DNA of 64,000 nt from Dermatemys mawii (taxonomy: Eukaryota > Chordata > Testudines > Dermatemydidae). Shown here piece after piece: positions 12,265 to 23,914 of this stretch (position 1 is the stretch's first letter; every line of letters begins with the position of its first letter). Made by a program: the position numbers and the translations under genes. The notes under the pieces were generated by a model, which ran no database searches, was not told the DNA's origin, and saw only the letters and a program-made list of their open reading frames with translations. The stretch is taken from positions 13,559,830 to 13,623,829 of the forward strand of contig ML677386.1 in the NCBI GenBank assembly GCA_007922305.1, given 5' to 3'.

Positions 12265-13692
12265 GAATCACTGGGATTTACAAAGCTGGAGTTCAGTGCC
12301 TAAGGTTTCCTACACAATGAAGGGGGACAGAATGGCATCTCAGAATGGGATTAACAAAAGCCAGCACTGAGGGAGGGAATCACTCAAGATAGCCAATGGG
12401 AGATGTCAGGGTAACAGGTGTGTCCTAAGCCTTGCCTCTCTCGGAGATAAGCGCATAAATCCAGGCTGGAGGGAGAGGACTCCCTTTGCTTAGAATTCTC
12501 ATTGGCATTAGGTGCCCATGGTGTTCTGTAAGTGGCCAATGAAGGAGGAGGGCCACCTCATAAGTTTTAGCCCAGAGCAAGGATTCCCAAACTTGTTCCG
12601 TGGCTTGGCCAGGGTAAGCCCCTGGCTGACCGCAAGATGTTTTGTTTACCTGCGTGGCCATAGGTTCGACCAACAGGAGCTGTAGGAAGTGGTGGCCTGG
12701 CCCTCTCCCATTGGCGGGGAATGGCGAACCATGGCCAGTGGGAGCTGTGAGTGGCCGAAGCTATGGTCACTCGGGTAAACAAAACATCTTACCAGTCAGG
12801 GGCTTACCCTGACCAAGCCACGGAACAAGTCTGGGAACCCCTGGCCCAAAGGTGAGGGTACTCACTTGGGATGTGGAAGACTTCTGGCTAAAGTCTCCCC
12901 TCCACCTAAGTGGGAGAAGGGATTTGAACTGGATCTGCCACCTCTTAGGTGAGTGCCCTAACCATTGGGCACTGAGATATTCTGATAAAGGGTTTGTTAG
13001 GTCTATCCTGTTGAAGCTGTTTTACTCTGGCTAAGTCATTTTAAAAGCTATAGTGCAGTGGGACTAGATCCTGAGTGTCTCATCTCCCACATGAGTGTGC
13101 TAATCTCATGTCTCTTTGGCACAATGATTTTTTAAATTATTTATCCACAATGGAATATCTCCAACAGGAGAGACTGAGGGTCCCTACATCAGAATATCCC
13201 ATACCCCTGAGTTCTGGCTGATAACTGTTCAAATCACTTCTCTCCCTCAGGCAGAGGCAGGACTTGAACCAGGGCTCTCCCATATCCCAGGTGAGTACCC
13301 CAACCTCTGAATTAAAAGTTTTGAGGGAGGCTTGCCTCCCCTTCCCACCATTTTTTAGCTTGCCTGTGGGGGCCCTGATTTGGTCAGCAAGGCGTGCTTA
13401 CAGGCCCTCAGGTGAGTTAGGTGGAGAAATCTCCCCCACCCCCTTAGTGCATTGCCCCAAGGATTAAGTGCCCAGACTCCAAGGATGAGGCTGCAGTGTG
13501 CGTGCACATAGGCACAAGCATAGGTATCTAGGGAACTTTTACTGCAAAAATGTAGGTGCCACATGAATTAGCTTACCTAGTCCAATGGCAGCTGAGCAGA
13601 GATTTTGTGAATCCCAGTTCAGTTTGATTCTGGGATTTAGGTTCTGAAAGTGGAAGTTAGGCACCCACGGCCTTTTGTGAATCTAGCTCATC
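12265..13692. repeat. Composite repeat with tRNA-like SINE segments
   Basis: The outer ends look related in inverted orientation (ACAAAGCTGG...TGCCTAA at the left; TTAGGCACC...TTTTGTGAATC at the right), suggesting one old element. Inside are three tRNA-like pieces. One is on the plus strand (about 12567-12577 joined to 12852-12880, interrupted by a MITE). Two are on the minus strand (about 12918-12970 and 13255-13310), whose reverse complements contain GGTTCAAGTCC or its close variant, a B-box-like sequence. Outer boundaries are approximate and the one-element interpretation is an inference. Confidence 0.5.
12578..12843. mobile_element. hAT-type MITE, complete, with 8-bp target duplication
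   Basis: The 266-bp element has long terminal inverted repeats of about 70 bp: the left end reads CAAGGATTCCCAAACTTG and the right end CAAGTCTGGGAACCCCTG. Both inner arms carry TTTGTTTACC or its complement. It is flanked by GCCCAGAG (12570-12577) and GCCCAAAG (12844-12851), an 8-bp duplication with one mismatch. An 8-bp duplication and CAGNGGTTC-like ends are hAT hallmarks. It has no coding capacity and must have moved in trans. It interrupts the tRNA-like SINE that surrounds it. Confidence 0.9.
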
Positions 13693-14242
13693 ATACACAG
13701 CGTGAAAGAGAGTTAAAGCTAAATCCAGCTCTTACTTTCAAAAGAAACAGCTGAGCAATAGGAGTCATTCTCACTATATGAAAAAAGCAAACATGAAAAA
13801 GAATCTCTCACTGTCATACCAAAGTATATGTTGTACGCCTCTTCCTTCTTTTGAATCTGTTATTGTGTATACTTAAAAATTTGAATCTCTACTCTAGTGT
13901 TGAGCAGGGTAGTAAAGAAAATAGCCAGTGTAAGGGGACACAGTCATGGACGGAAGGTCACAGATTGGAGCTACTTGAGTGGCTGAATTAATCTTTTGAT
14001 AAGATCTTATTGACATCTTTATTCTTGCCAAAAAACAAAGCAAGGTCAACAATGTTTATCTATTAACTAAATGCTTTGTATTTCTATAGTTGTTTTCACT
14101 GGATGACCTAAAACAATTTCAAAAATGTTGTCACAAGATACCTGTAAATTAGGTAAGTATTGTATTAATCCCTATAAAGATTGCCAAACTTGGGCATAGG
14201 CGGCCTATTTCTGCCCTCACGTTTTTGAAGTTGCAATCACTG
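13693..14242. other. Non-coding stretch, nothing recognised
   Basis: No supported feature. Confidence 0.5.
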
Positions 14243-14540
14243 TAGGCATGGCTACACTTAAAACTTCAAAGCGCTGTTGTGGGAACGCACCCGTGGCAGC
14301 ACTTTCAAGTGTGAGTGTGGTCACACGTGAGCGCTGGGAGAGAGGTCTCCCAGCACTCCTGGTAATCCACCTCCATGAGGGGATTAGCTCCAAGCACTGG
14401 GAACATGGCTCCCAGCGCTCGGAGCCTGTACACACTAGTGCTTTAAAGCACTCAGACTTGCTGTGCTCAGAGGGGTGATTTTTCACCCCTCTGAGCCAGC
14501 AAATTAGAGTGATACAAAATGTAAGTGTAGCCAAGCCCTA
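14243..14540. mobile_element. MITE with GGCTACACTTA ends (family B)
   Basis: The left end TAGGCATGGCTACACTTA and the right end TAAGTGTAGCCAAGCCCTA are inverted copies with few mismatches. The interior is self-complementary, with several GAGCGCTGGGAG/CTCCCAGCGCTC-type blocks. Flanks AATCACTG and AATCTGTT match only partly, so the target duplication is uncertain. The overlapping 76- and 105-codon frames on the two strands arise from the palindromic interior and are not genes. Confidence 0.75.
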
Positions 14541-14783
14541 AATCTGTTTTGAGAGATATTACTGGATCCAGTGGTATTTCCCACTTGAAGTATACAAAAT
14601 CTCTCTCACACTATTAGAAACATTAAAGCTGGAAGACACTAACTGCTATCACTTTACATCGGAATAAATTAAGATCAAGTCCACTGAAGTCTCGCGAGTG
14701 TATGAACAGACTCAGTGTTCATAGTTGTGTGGGGGTTTTGGTGACTGCAGGCCTGCCTTGAAATAGAACACTTTTTAAAAAAT

Positions 14784-15063
14784 TAAGCGTATGTCTGCAT
14801 TGCAATGAGAGGTGGTATTGCAGCACCTACAGACATACCCAAGCTAGCTCAGATCTAACTAGCTAGAATAAAAGTAGCAGTGAAGTCATTACTGCAAAAG
14901 CTTGCCTGTGACTGTGAGTGTAAATTCAGATGACTACCTTATGCTGCAGCCTCTGCTGCTACATTTTCCTTCTATTGTTAGTTGAGCTAGTTAGATCAAA
15001 GCTAGCTTAGGTATGTCTACATGTGTTGCAGTCACACCTGTAGTTGCTGTGTGGGCATAGCCT
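14784..15063. mobile_element. MITE with ~95-bp inverted repeats (family A)
   Basis: Left-arm blocks ACAGACATACC, AAGCTAGCT and GATCTAACTAGCT reappear inverted in the right arm as AGCTAGTTAGATC, AGCTAGCTT and GGTATGTCT. The arms run about 95 bp each. Sequence and layout match the element at 4440-4672. Confidence 0.8.
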
Positions 15064-17401
15064 GAATCTGCCTGTTCCATTTTGTGTACAGGCAGTGAAG
15101 AGAGATTTACTAAAAGCAGGGTTTTGTTTGCAAGGAGCTGGGTTTATATTGAGAACAGCAGATAAGATACCACAGTGATTAGGTTCTTTACAAATACCTG
15201 CATAGATGTGGAGAGGTGAGAATGTCGTTTGTTTTGCTGCTCACAGGAGAAAGAGAAATGATTGATAAGCCATTTTATAAATTTCCTACAATAGTAATTT
15301 CCACTCACTCTGTTTGCCATAGGTGTTCAAACAAGGAGTGTTAGGGGTGCTGCAGGCCCTGGCTTGAAGTGGTTTTGAAATAGTGGTTTATATACTGGGT
15401 TTACAGTTTGATTCAGTGGCTGTCAGCACTCCCAGTATACAGATAGTTACAGCACCCCTGCTGTTTGCTGGAACCCCTACACTCCACTGCTGCTCTTCTA
15501 GGACATCTTAATCCTTTTTCAGCTGTTTCTGTTCTAATTTAGGTTGCTGCTGCACATAGTTCTGACTTGTCCAAAGTATACTATTGTACTGTTCATGAGG
15601 CTGGACTAATTAAAAAGTGAAATTTTTGTATGTTAGATTATTCTGCATGAATATTTTACTCCAAAGAAACTATAAAAAGTAAACTAGTACTGACCATATT
15701 TCTCAAAGTATGGTATCAACACTGTCAAACACATCAAGGTCTTCACTATATTAGCTACGGTCTATCTTGAATAATTGTGTCTTACCTATTAAAACTTCAC
15801 TTGCAGTTTCAGTTGACAATCATTCTTCATTTACTGTCCTACTGTGATAAGTAGTTTTGTGGTACATTGTTAAACAGTTGTTTACTCCAGTGGTAGCTAT
15901 ACATTAGTTGTGTATGAAGTGATGCCTGTCCAAATAATACCCAGCATTCATCAGAAATTAAATTGACATTCAGTGCCTTTTTCAAAGTGCAGTTACTGGA
16001 AAGATGTCCATTCTCTTCAATGGACTTTGGATCAGGGCCTCAATGTAAGTAGTGTTCTTCTCTGGGACTTAGTCTACACTACCAACTTGTGTAGGTATAA
16101 CTATGTCACTAAGAGATGTTACATTCTGCATAATAAATCTCTCACTGCAATTTCAATTGGAAATTCTAGTCCTTATTTCTTCCTGTAAACTGTTTTGTCA
16201 GTTTGCAATTAAACTTCAGCTGTGACCTGTCCTCTAGGTGGTTTCATTTCAGTGATTGCTTTTTATGACATATAACACAAACACACACGCACGCACGCAC
16301 GCACATGTATCCTATAGATATGATATAGAAGCGGCATGTTCTGATTTTTAAAGACTGAGGAATTATTGATTGGTAAGTTGTGGGAGTCTTAATAGTAAAA
16401 GGCATTTCCCATCTAAAAGACTCAACAATGCAGTTGCTATACAAACTACAAGATTATGCAGCCATGAAGATCTGTGCAGGGATTTTGCAGGTGGATTTGT
16501 GGGTGGGATGATGCTCTGGGAAGCTAGGAAGGAAATAAATAATCTGCATCAAAGTAAAAAGTCCTGTGAGAATCCAGGCATCAAACAAGTGTGAGCCTGG
16601 AGCAACATATTAGCATGTACAGCAGGTGAATCCAATGAGTGTGAAAAACTTGGATTAATCGAAGGCAGGTGTTGGAATTTCAGAACTCAAAAACAGTGCC
16701 AGCTAGCGTTAGAGTGGTGTTTTTGCCAAAAGTATTGTGGGAAGTAGGCTTTAATTACAGTGCAATTCTAAGTACTCTGCATTGACTCAAATTATGTCCA
16801 TGACTATTTTATTATTTTATTTATCTTTGTATGTTGGGCAATTATGGGATAAGGGCATATTTGTTTTTATGGCAGATTTATATGTGAATATTGCATACAC
16901 GACAACCATTCCCATTCCAGAGTAGCGAAAACTAAAAGTTTATCAAAGTATGTGGCTATTTTTACTCTTGGATTCTCCAACTCCTCTATTCAAATGTATT
17001 TCAAGATGGTCAAAGGTATATCTGTATGTTTTTCTGTTTAAATATTGGCAGATATGCTGTTGCTTTGAGGCAAGATTTTGGTGAACAGCTTGGATTCATG
17101 ATAGCAGGATTAGTATATCATTTCCATAAAATACAATACATAATTCATCAAAAATCCAAATGTATAATTCATTTTGGATGTTAAATATTGCTTGCAGTGT
17201 CCACACCTGTTGTAAGTTGTATTGGTTCAAATATAGCTATTGGTGGCATGCTGTCATATATCTTATTCCAAATTTTCCCGTAGATGCATTCATGGGACTT
17301 CCGTTGAATTCATTAGGAGCCATAAAGAAATAGAAATACGTGATTTGCCCCCAAATGTTTCCTGTTTATGGATAAACATTGTGGAAATGTATTTTCACTA
17401 T
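15064..17401. other. Non-coding stretch with minor repeats
   Basis: Holds a hairpin-repeat core near 15995-16045, a one-sided MITE fragment near 16066-16200 beginning CTTAGTCTACACTACC, and an ACGC microsatellite. Nothing else is recognised. Confidence 0.45.
16276..16304. repeat. (AC)n/(ACGC)n microsatellite
   Basis: A short AC tract passes into about four ACGC units. Confidence 0.85.
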
Positions 17402-17510
17402 CATAGTGATTCTCAGCATTTACATAGTGCTTTCCATTTTTAAAAGTGCTTTAAATGCATACATCAATTATCCTCTTGACAGTCCTATGACATATGGATG
17501 TTGATTTTTC
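17402..17510 (-). repeat. MIR/CORE-like SINE tail fragment
   Basis: Contains the order 'acatagtgctttcc', 'aaagtgctttaaa' and 'ctcttgacagtcctatgac', which reads in reverse as the 3' part of old tRNA-derived SINEs. No tRNA head is visible. Confidence 0.4.
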
Positions 17511-18519
17511 AGGGTTAGAATCCACCTTATGTCAACTCTGCATTCTTTTGAACTTGTTTTGCTTTTTTCTTATTGCAGGACTGGAGATATTGCTGGTGTA
17601 CGTTTGTGTTGATATTTGTATGAGATACCACAGTAGGAACTCAAAATGTAAATGGCCATAAAACATTGTTTTCCCAGCAAGGCAGGGTTGCCTCCAGACA
17701 CAAGGTAGTTCAACTGCACAAATGCAGTATTGAGATGGACGTGCAAAAGAGTTAGAAGAGGTATCAAGGATAGGAAGAGCTAGAAATGGGATGAATGGAG
17801 CAGGGTTCTCCTTAATCAAACAAAGCCCAAACCATAAACACTTTGAGAGAAAGAACAGGAAGTTGAGCTGCAATTTCATGTAGTCACATGCATACTAATG
17901 AAGGATGAACCTAAAAGATTTATAATTTGGATTCAGATCATTAGGCTTTTTCAAGCTGTGTGCTCTGTTAGGTCTTTAATATGAGGATTTGATCATCTTG
18001 TTACATTTGGTCTGATCATGGACTACTGATGTAACTTGACTCAGTAAAGCTGACTCAGAAAGCATACCTGTTGACAGAGTCTGAAATGGAATATGTTACA
18101 GCTGGTATGTAGCAAATGCAATGAGGGAGGCGGGAGAGATAGTATGAGCAGTTTTTTAAGCAATATCCCTGTACAGCTTTTCTGTAGTCATTAAGATGCT
18201 TCAACATAAGCAAAGAAGAATTATTGTTGAAACCACATCCAGTTTTCTTTTGGGCAGTATGCTTTTTAAGGTAAATAGGATATTCACAGCCTTGGTAGAA
18301 TGTTTAAATTAACACACACGTTTTCTGGCAATTAAAACCAGATTCTGTGCCTGCTGTTCATTTTCTAGAAAGTCTCTTCTCCAAAAATGAGACCATGCAA
18401 AAATCTATTGTTTTGTTTAAGCATTTAAAGTATTTAACAATGTTTCCACCATTTTATCGACAATGCATCATGTTCTCAGACCTTCTGAAGAAGAAAACCA
18501 CATTCTCATCTATGAAACG
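17511..18519. other. Non-coding stretch, nothing recognised
   Basis: Overlapping 65- and 115-codon minus frames near 17532-17879 show no domain; they are best explained as chance. Confidence 0.5.
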
Positions 18520-18668
18520 TAAGCTTTCATGGGCTATAGCCCACTTCATCGGATGAAGTGGGCTATAGCCCACGAAAGCTTATGCTGAAATAAACTGGTT
18601 AGTCTCTAAGGTGCTACAAAGTCTTCCTCGTCTTATTTACGGATACAGACTAACACAGCTGCTAATCT
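18520..18668 (+). mobile_element. Hammerhead-bearing dispersed repeat, inverted pair
   Basis: Positions 18520-18550 and 18551-18582 form a near-perfect 31-bp inverted repeat with one mismatch. Each arm contains the 16-bp palindrome GTGGGCTATAGCCCAC followed by a GAAAGC-type sequence (CATGAAAGC on the mutated arm). The plus-oriented arm continues to about 18668 with 'gttagtctctaaggtgcta' and 'cagactaacacagctgct', the tail of a repeat seen again at 36.7 and 41.1 kb. The plus arm reads CGGATGA-stem-GAAA, one base off the hammerhead core CTGATGA. The base expected 5' of the cleavage bond is G, which blocks hammerhead cleavage. This copy is a relic. Confidence 0.7.
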
Positions 18669-19139
18669 TAAACCTGTCATCTATGAAAGACTCTCTTCTT
18701 GCAATTTAAAAGTCATATGTACTTTACCAATGGCTTTCAAATACAGAAGTGCAATTTTCAATGGGGTTTACAATGGTTAAAGACAATGAGCAGTGATAGA
18801 CATGTAATCTTGTCCCTGATAGCTTGTCTGTGTATCAGTAATGAACTTTCTCTCTCTCTCTGAGTGCATGCAAGACTAACAACACTTGTGAGTCTGCATA
18901 AATATGAAGAACTTGAGCAGAAGACAAATGATGCCTTGAAGGAATGTTATATATCATGGCTCTCTGCAATGTGGTGTCTGGAAACTCATAGGAGAGATTC
19001 TGTGCTGTCTCTCCTGATGGTATGGAAGATGCAGCTCCAGGGGAATGGGGACAAAGGTGACTTTAAGACAACTTTCTGCTGCCTGGATTCTGTTACTCTC
19101 ACACTCTGGAGGCATCCACCTTTACCCAGTTCCTAGGGC
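18669..19139. other. Non-coding stretch, nothing recognised
   Basis: Contains a short TC tract at 18848-18861 and a 90-codon chance frame. Confidence 0.45.
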
Positions 19140-20062
19140 TCAAAGCATAACCCTCTTAATTTAGGCACTTGCCCTCACCCTTCCTTGGGCTCAGGTGTAA
19201 TCTCAAGTTCTGTGGGTTTGCAGGGGTCTTGTACCAGTGAAAGAGTCTTACACAGTAATATCCTACTTAACCTCTCTTTATTAAAAATCCCAAAAACTGA
19301 ATGTACACACTACATATACAATGTTCACCACTCCCAGTAAGATGAAGTTTTCTTGATGACTGGTCAGGATCAGGTCCATTTGGGGGACTCCAGTTTTTGC
19401 AAAGTATCATTGGCAGAGTGTTGAGGTCTGGCAGCTCTGATCTTTGGGGCTGTATCCTAGAATTGGTTCCCAAAGAACTTCCTTTTGGACCCCAGTTTAT
19501 ATAGTGAAAATTGAATCATGCTTACTTATTCCTTAACCAATCATTTTACTAAAATTTTACTAACCAATCGTAGCATATTGTAACAAAATTCTCTAACCAA
19601 TAATATGCTATCACCTTAATTAATTTACATGTAGCGAAATTAATTATGTAACTGAAAGAAACAATCAAAGAACCAGACAGATCATATCAACAAACAGTAG
19701 AGAAACAGGGACCACAAAGACAAAACAATAAAAAAAAAATAATGAGGATTTCACAACAACAACTATTGATAAGTTGTTTTGTGCCAGACAGGATCCCATC
19801 AAACTAAGTTTTCTTTAACCATCCTAAGATCTGTTTCTTTATCTGGTGATGGTGCATGGTATTGGGACAGGATCTCCTTCTTAATGGCCTGATTATTACA
19901 TTGTTTAAATGTAATTTAGATGGAATGTGAGGAAGTGACTTCCTGCTTCTCAGCTCATGGCTGCTGCTTCCCTAATATGGCTGCTGACAAAGGGTTTTAG
20001 GCCTTACAATATGGCTACAAGAAAAGTCCTTATCCTTACAAAACTACTCCTAGTTTAAGACA
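19140..20062 (-). mobile_element. LTR-like retroelement fragment with minus-strand signals
   Basis: Read on the minus strand, a TATA-like CTATATAAACT (plus 19494-19504) is followed about 220 bp later by AATAAA (plus 19277-19282). This promoter-then-polyA order fits an LTR. The sequence style, with long AT-rich segments and repeated CCAATC/ACCAAT boxes, also fits. I cannot place TG...CA ends or a target duplication, so both boundaries are approximate. Confidence 0.5.
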
Positions 20063-20420
20063 GAGCAGCCTTAGCGTCTGCATTAACTTTCAACAGCCTC
20101 TCCACAGCTGCTTCCAGGCTGTGCTACAGTGTGGAATCCCCCTAGCACTGAGTGCTATATTCATGGACCCCTTCAAGCTCTCTGTCCACTGCTTCCCATG
20201 CTGTTTATCACCATCCTTTTCTGCTCTTGTTTAAGAGGACATATTCCCTCGCCCTTTATGGCTTCTTTACAGCCTCTATGTGCTAGGGTGATTTGAGAAT
20301 TATCCTTGCAACACTGAAAGTGTTATACGGTCATCTCAGATGTTTTTCAAGTGAGAACAATAGTTCTGTGAATTCTGTTTAAGCCTATTTTAGTCCCAGA
20401 CATTTTAGATATGTTAAGTA
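20063..20420. other. Non-coding stretch, nothing recognised
   Basis: No supported feature. Confidence 0.45.
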
Positions 20421-20497
20421 CTAGGGTGAAATCTTGGCTCTCTTTAAGTCCATGTGAGTTTGTCATATACTTCAGTGGGTTTAGGATTTCACCCTTG
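20421..20497. repeat. Hairpin-forming dispersed repeat
   Basis: AGGGTGAAATCTTGGC near the left end pairs with GGATTTCACCCTT at the right end across about 40 bp. Similar in style to the repeats near 6396 and 55963. Confidence 0.55.
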
Positions 20498-20540
20498 AGT
20501 TTATGCACTTATAAGGAAATCGAATTAAAAGATTTCATTT

Positions 20541-20554
20541 TGTGTGTGTGTGTG
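20541..20554. repeat. (TG)n microsatellite
   Basis: Seven TG units. Confidence 0.8.
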
Positions 20555-22310
20555 GGTGGACTGGTGTAAGAAGACTCAGACAAAGCTGTGGTGGTCCAGT
20601 AATTCTGTGTATGTACTGTTTTACATAGGCTTTCTTCATCACTACAGTATTTCTTTTTGCTTGTCAATCAAAATCACAGGACTTTTGTTTCCCCAGCTGA
20701 ACAGACTTTTTCTTGGACTTGAAATGATCATCTCTTGCTACTGTTGCATTCCCTGCCAATACTCCTGCCACCAGCCACTATTTTAACTGACTTGACCTTG
20801 ATTTAGGGGCAACAGGTGTGGTTGCTGAATCACCCCTGTTATACTTTTGAATGAGCTTAATGCAACAAAGCATTTCAGAGAATGCAAAGCATAAAATGTA
20901 TTTGAGAGGAGAAAAAGTGACCACAGTTAATATCAAAGCAAGTCTATGGTTTAGCAAGGTCTATGTTAAAAACTACAGATAGCAGTGCAGAACTGGTGGC
21001 TGAGCAATTGTGTAGACTTGTGTAGAGTCTGCAGAACACAAATGCTACTCTTGAAAGGGGCTGTGGAAGCCCAGATTAACCCTTCATGCTCCCCCCATAT
21101 CACCACCACTAAACTGAGCAAATGTTACCTTGCCAGTAGCAGCTCTGTCTCGAGAAATGTACAACAGCTGGCACTTTAACTTCCCTTACAACTGTTTGGG
21201 TTTTTTTTTTTGTTTAGTTTAACCCTTTGTGTTGCCAGCAAAAAGACTGGGTTCAATTTTCTAGGGCTTTCCTTAGATTTAACTAACACTGGCTTGAGCC
21301 CCCACAAAGAAATCAGTGAAGCTATATATACCATCCTGTCCACAAGCACTGATTCTGGGGTAACAACAAAGAGAACTTCATTTGGGTGGGGGAGAAGAGG
21401 AGAGAGACAACAGAATACATTTTGGAACACCAGCAATTAACAAATTTGGTGATCTCAGACTCCCAACAGTCACGGTGTCCTTAACAGCCACCCTAACCTT
21501 TGTCCTTTAGCCGTTATGTGTGGCTGATGTGTTCTGGCCTCTTCCCTTGTCCTCCACTCCCTGCTCACCATTAGCTGTTCTGTGTTGAAGTCCAAGGATT
21601 CTAGCAGGAAGTGCTGCTCTGCCTCTCTGGGGCTTCATTGCCTAACCTAGCCTAGTGCTGCTGTTGCTCTGTGCTATGCATCTCTTTGACAGTGCCACCA
21701 CTGCTCTGAACCTTCCGTCACGTTGAGATTGCTCTTCTGCATCATCTGTTGCCTCAGAGCTGCCGCCATTCTGCACTGTCCATTGGTCTCAGTTCTTAAG
21801 GAGAGATCAGAGATATCTAGGACCCTTGACAGAGTCCACCCAAGAGGCACTCCCAGCAGCAACCAAGAGCCTTGTGCTCCCCCTAGTAGTTCTGTCGAGG
21901 TTCCCTTACTCAGCTGTTCCTGACATCAATTTTGGGCAGTGTGACCCCAGGCAGATTTAGGTGGGATGTCTTGTCCTTTTCAGGGGTGCCGCATGGGTAA
22001 GGGGGAGTGGAGCAGGGTGAAGTCCCCTTTCTCCTGACATATTTGGTAAAATTTTATCCCCCAGTTGGTGGAGCTGATGCTGCTGCAGCCTCAGAGGCCA
22101 GATGGTACCGAGCCCGCTGGTCTTCTCCCCCTTCTTGTAGGGAATGGTAACATCGGAGGAATTCATGCTGCTACTGCTGCTGGCCAGTGGGTGTGTCACG
22201 GCTTCTTTGTGGCTCCCCATACTCTGCCTGTGGTGGAAAGGGGGATGCCAATGTTACCGGGGGTTCTTTCAACCTAAAGCTCTTGGAAATTTTTACTCTG
22301 TGCGAGGTGG
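20555..22310. other. Non-coding stretch, partly GC-rich
   Basis: From about 21500 the sequence becomes richer in CTG/CTC triplet-like runs (CTGCTACTGCTGCTGG near 22165). Overlapping short frames on both strands are consistent with composition rather than coding. It could include retroelement interior next to the LTR at 22311, but I see no conserved motif. Confidence 0.4.
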
Positions 22311-22825
22311 TGTCAGGAAATAAATCAGGGGAGACACGGCCATCCGACCAATAGATGGCTGGCACAAACAGGACAACACAGGAGTGCTTTCATCGAAAGC
22401 TAAACTTTACTTGGTCTCAAGCACTTACACATGTCTGCTACAGGTTAGTAAAACACCCTCAACCCTTGATAATTACCAAAGCTGAATGTGGCTCTCGAGT
22501 GGCACAGCAGCAGCCCGTCTGCCGCTGGGGACAGCAAGATGTATCCAGAGGGAGAGTCCAGAAAAGTCCAACTACCTCAAACCTTTCCCCCTTATTTATA
22601 CATTAGTATGTCCCATAAAGAAAACTTGTTACAAGCAGTTCAATGGTCCAGCAAGAGGTTTGTTCTGATGAACCAGGTGCGGGTTTTTCCAGAGTTTGCA
22701 GCTTTGAGGCCCCCCACAATAGACATTCCTGGGGCAGACCCTGCTCTTCTAAAATGCATGCATCAGCGACTTCAGCACAATTCTTAGCAGGAAGGACGTG
22801 GGATCAAGCTGCCCTTTCTGTGACA
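22311..22825 (-). mobile_element. LTR (minus strand) with TATA box
   Basis: The unit starts TGTCAGG and ends TGTGACA, giving TGTCA/TGACA inverted ends as in the solo LTR at 8810, though the interior differs. On the minus strand TATAAATAA (plus 22592-22600) lies mid-element, followed by a CT-rich segment and AAGTAAAG, the layout U3-R-U5. The 5-bp flanks (GGTGG and CCCAA) do not match, so it is not a simple solo LTR. It may be one end of a larger or rearranged provirus. The four overlapping plus frames of 60-99 codons in it are not genes. Confidence 0.7.
22592..22600 (-). promoter_or_regulatory. TATA box of the minus-strand LTR
   Basis: The minus strand reads TATAAATAA; transcription would run toward lower coordinates. 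Activity is unknown. Confidence 0.5.
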
Positions 22826-23914
22826 CCCAATCTCGTCTCTCTACTGTTGATACTGTTTGGTAAAATGTTGGAAAGCTTCCATAATTTTTTTTAGTCTTCA
22901 CCCCTTGCTTGAGATATCAAGTTGTGCCTCTGTCTCTAAACAAGTTCAGTTGCAGTTTATGGCATCTAAACTCAAAATTTAACTGTACCAAGATGCCCCA
23001 AACTCATGTAACCAAAATGCAAATGAGGCCTGACCCATTTAGTCAATTCTTCTTTCTCTCATGAGATGTTGGCAGAGATCTCCCTCACCAGTGAAGCCCT
23101 TGCCATCTGTAGTTCTTAAGCAGCTGTTGACTACACTTCTCCAATTTTACCAGCAGGTGACAACACTGAGATCCTTTCTCTCTCAGACTTCAGGCCATAG
23201 GGTTTACAATGGGAAAAAGATTTTTTTTTCTCTCAGCCTGTAACATTTTCTACTTCATTTTATCCTGAGTGGAGCTTTCTTTTTCCTCCCTGCTTTACTC
23301 CATTCACAGCACTTCCTTTTACATGTGGATTGTTTCAAATGTGTTTTGACCCTTTTTCCCGCCCTGACTTCTTTAAATGTAAAGCTTCCAGCCATGAGGT
23401 GGCTATTTTATGTGTGCTCTAAATTTTCTTTTCTACAGAGAAAGGGAAGGCACATTTCTTTTAACTCCAGGGGGTAACTTGCATTTTGAAATAGAAAGCA
23501 AATGTGATTTTTCAGATAGAAAGTAAATTAACAATAGACAAACTGCAAGACTGGAAAAGCTTTAAAGTATGAAAACACTTTGGGATGAAAGGTGCCGTAT
23601 AAGATTCTGATTAATTGCGACACCCTTTGTGGATGGCATTGCATCCAGATTTAGTAGAATTCCTGTTTAATAGTCCTTTCTACAGTAGTATGTCTCCTCC
23701 GAGCTACAAAACTGTGGGAAGTTTACCATATAACTAGACAGACCAACTGTTTAAATGAATTCATTGCTTCAGCAAACAGAGTACATATTTATTAATAAAA
23801 ACAATACATTATCATTAATTTTAGAGAGAGACAATGTTTCTTGGAACAGTTATTGCTTCATAATTTGCACTAATGATCCAATGATCTCAAACTGCTTTAA
23901 AAGAAGAATTAGGC
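22826..23914. other. Non-coding stretch, possible SINE tail
   Basis: The only hint of a repeat is 'aaacactttgggatgaaagg' at about 23575, resembling the tail seen in the SINEs at 38.4 and 42.8 kb. Confidence 0.4.

Noticed and set aside
12960..13310. tRNA genes on the minus strand
   Set aside because: Only tRNA-like box sequences inside a composite repeat; acceptor and anticodon arms are not formed.
16276..16304. CRISPR-like or regulatory array
   Set aside because: It is a simple dinucleotide/tetranucleotide microsatellite with no spacers.
17532..17879. 115-codon minus frame
   Set aside because: No domain, overlaps a second frame, and no neighbouring exon signals.
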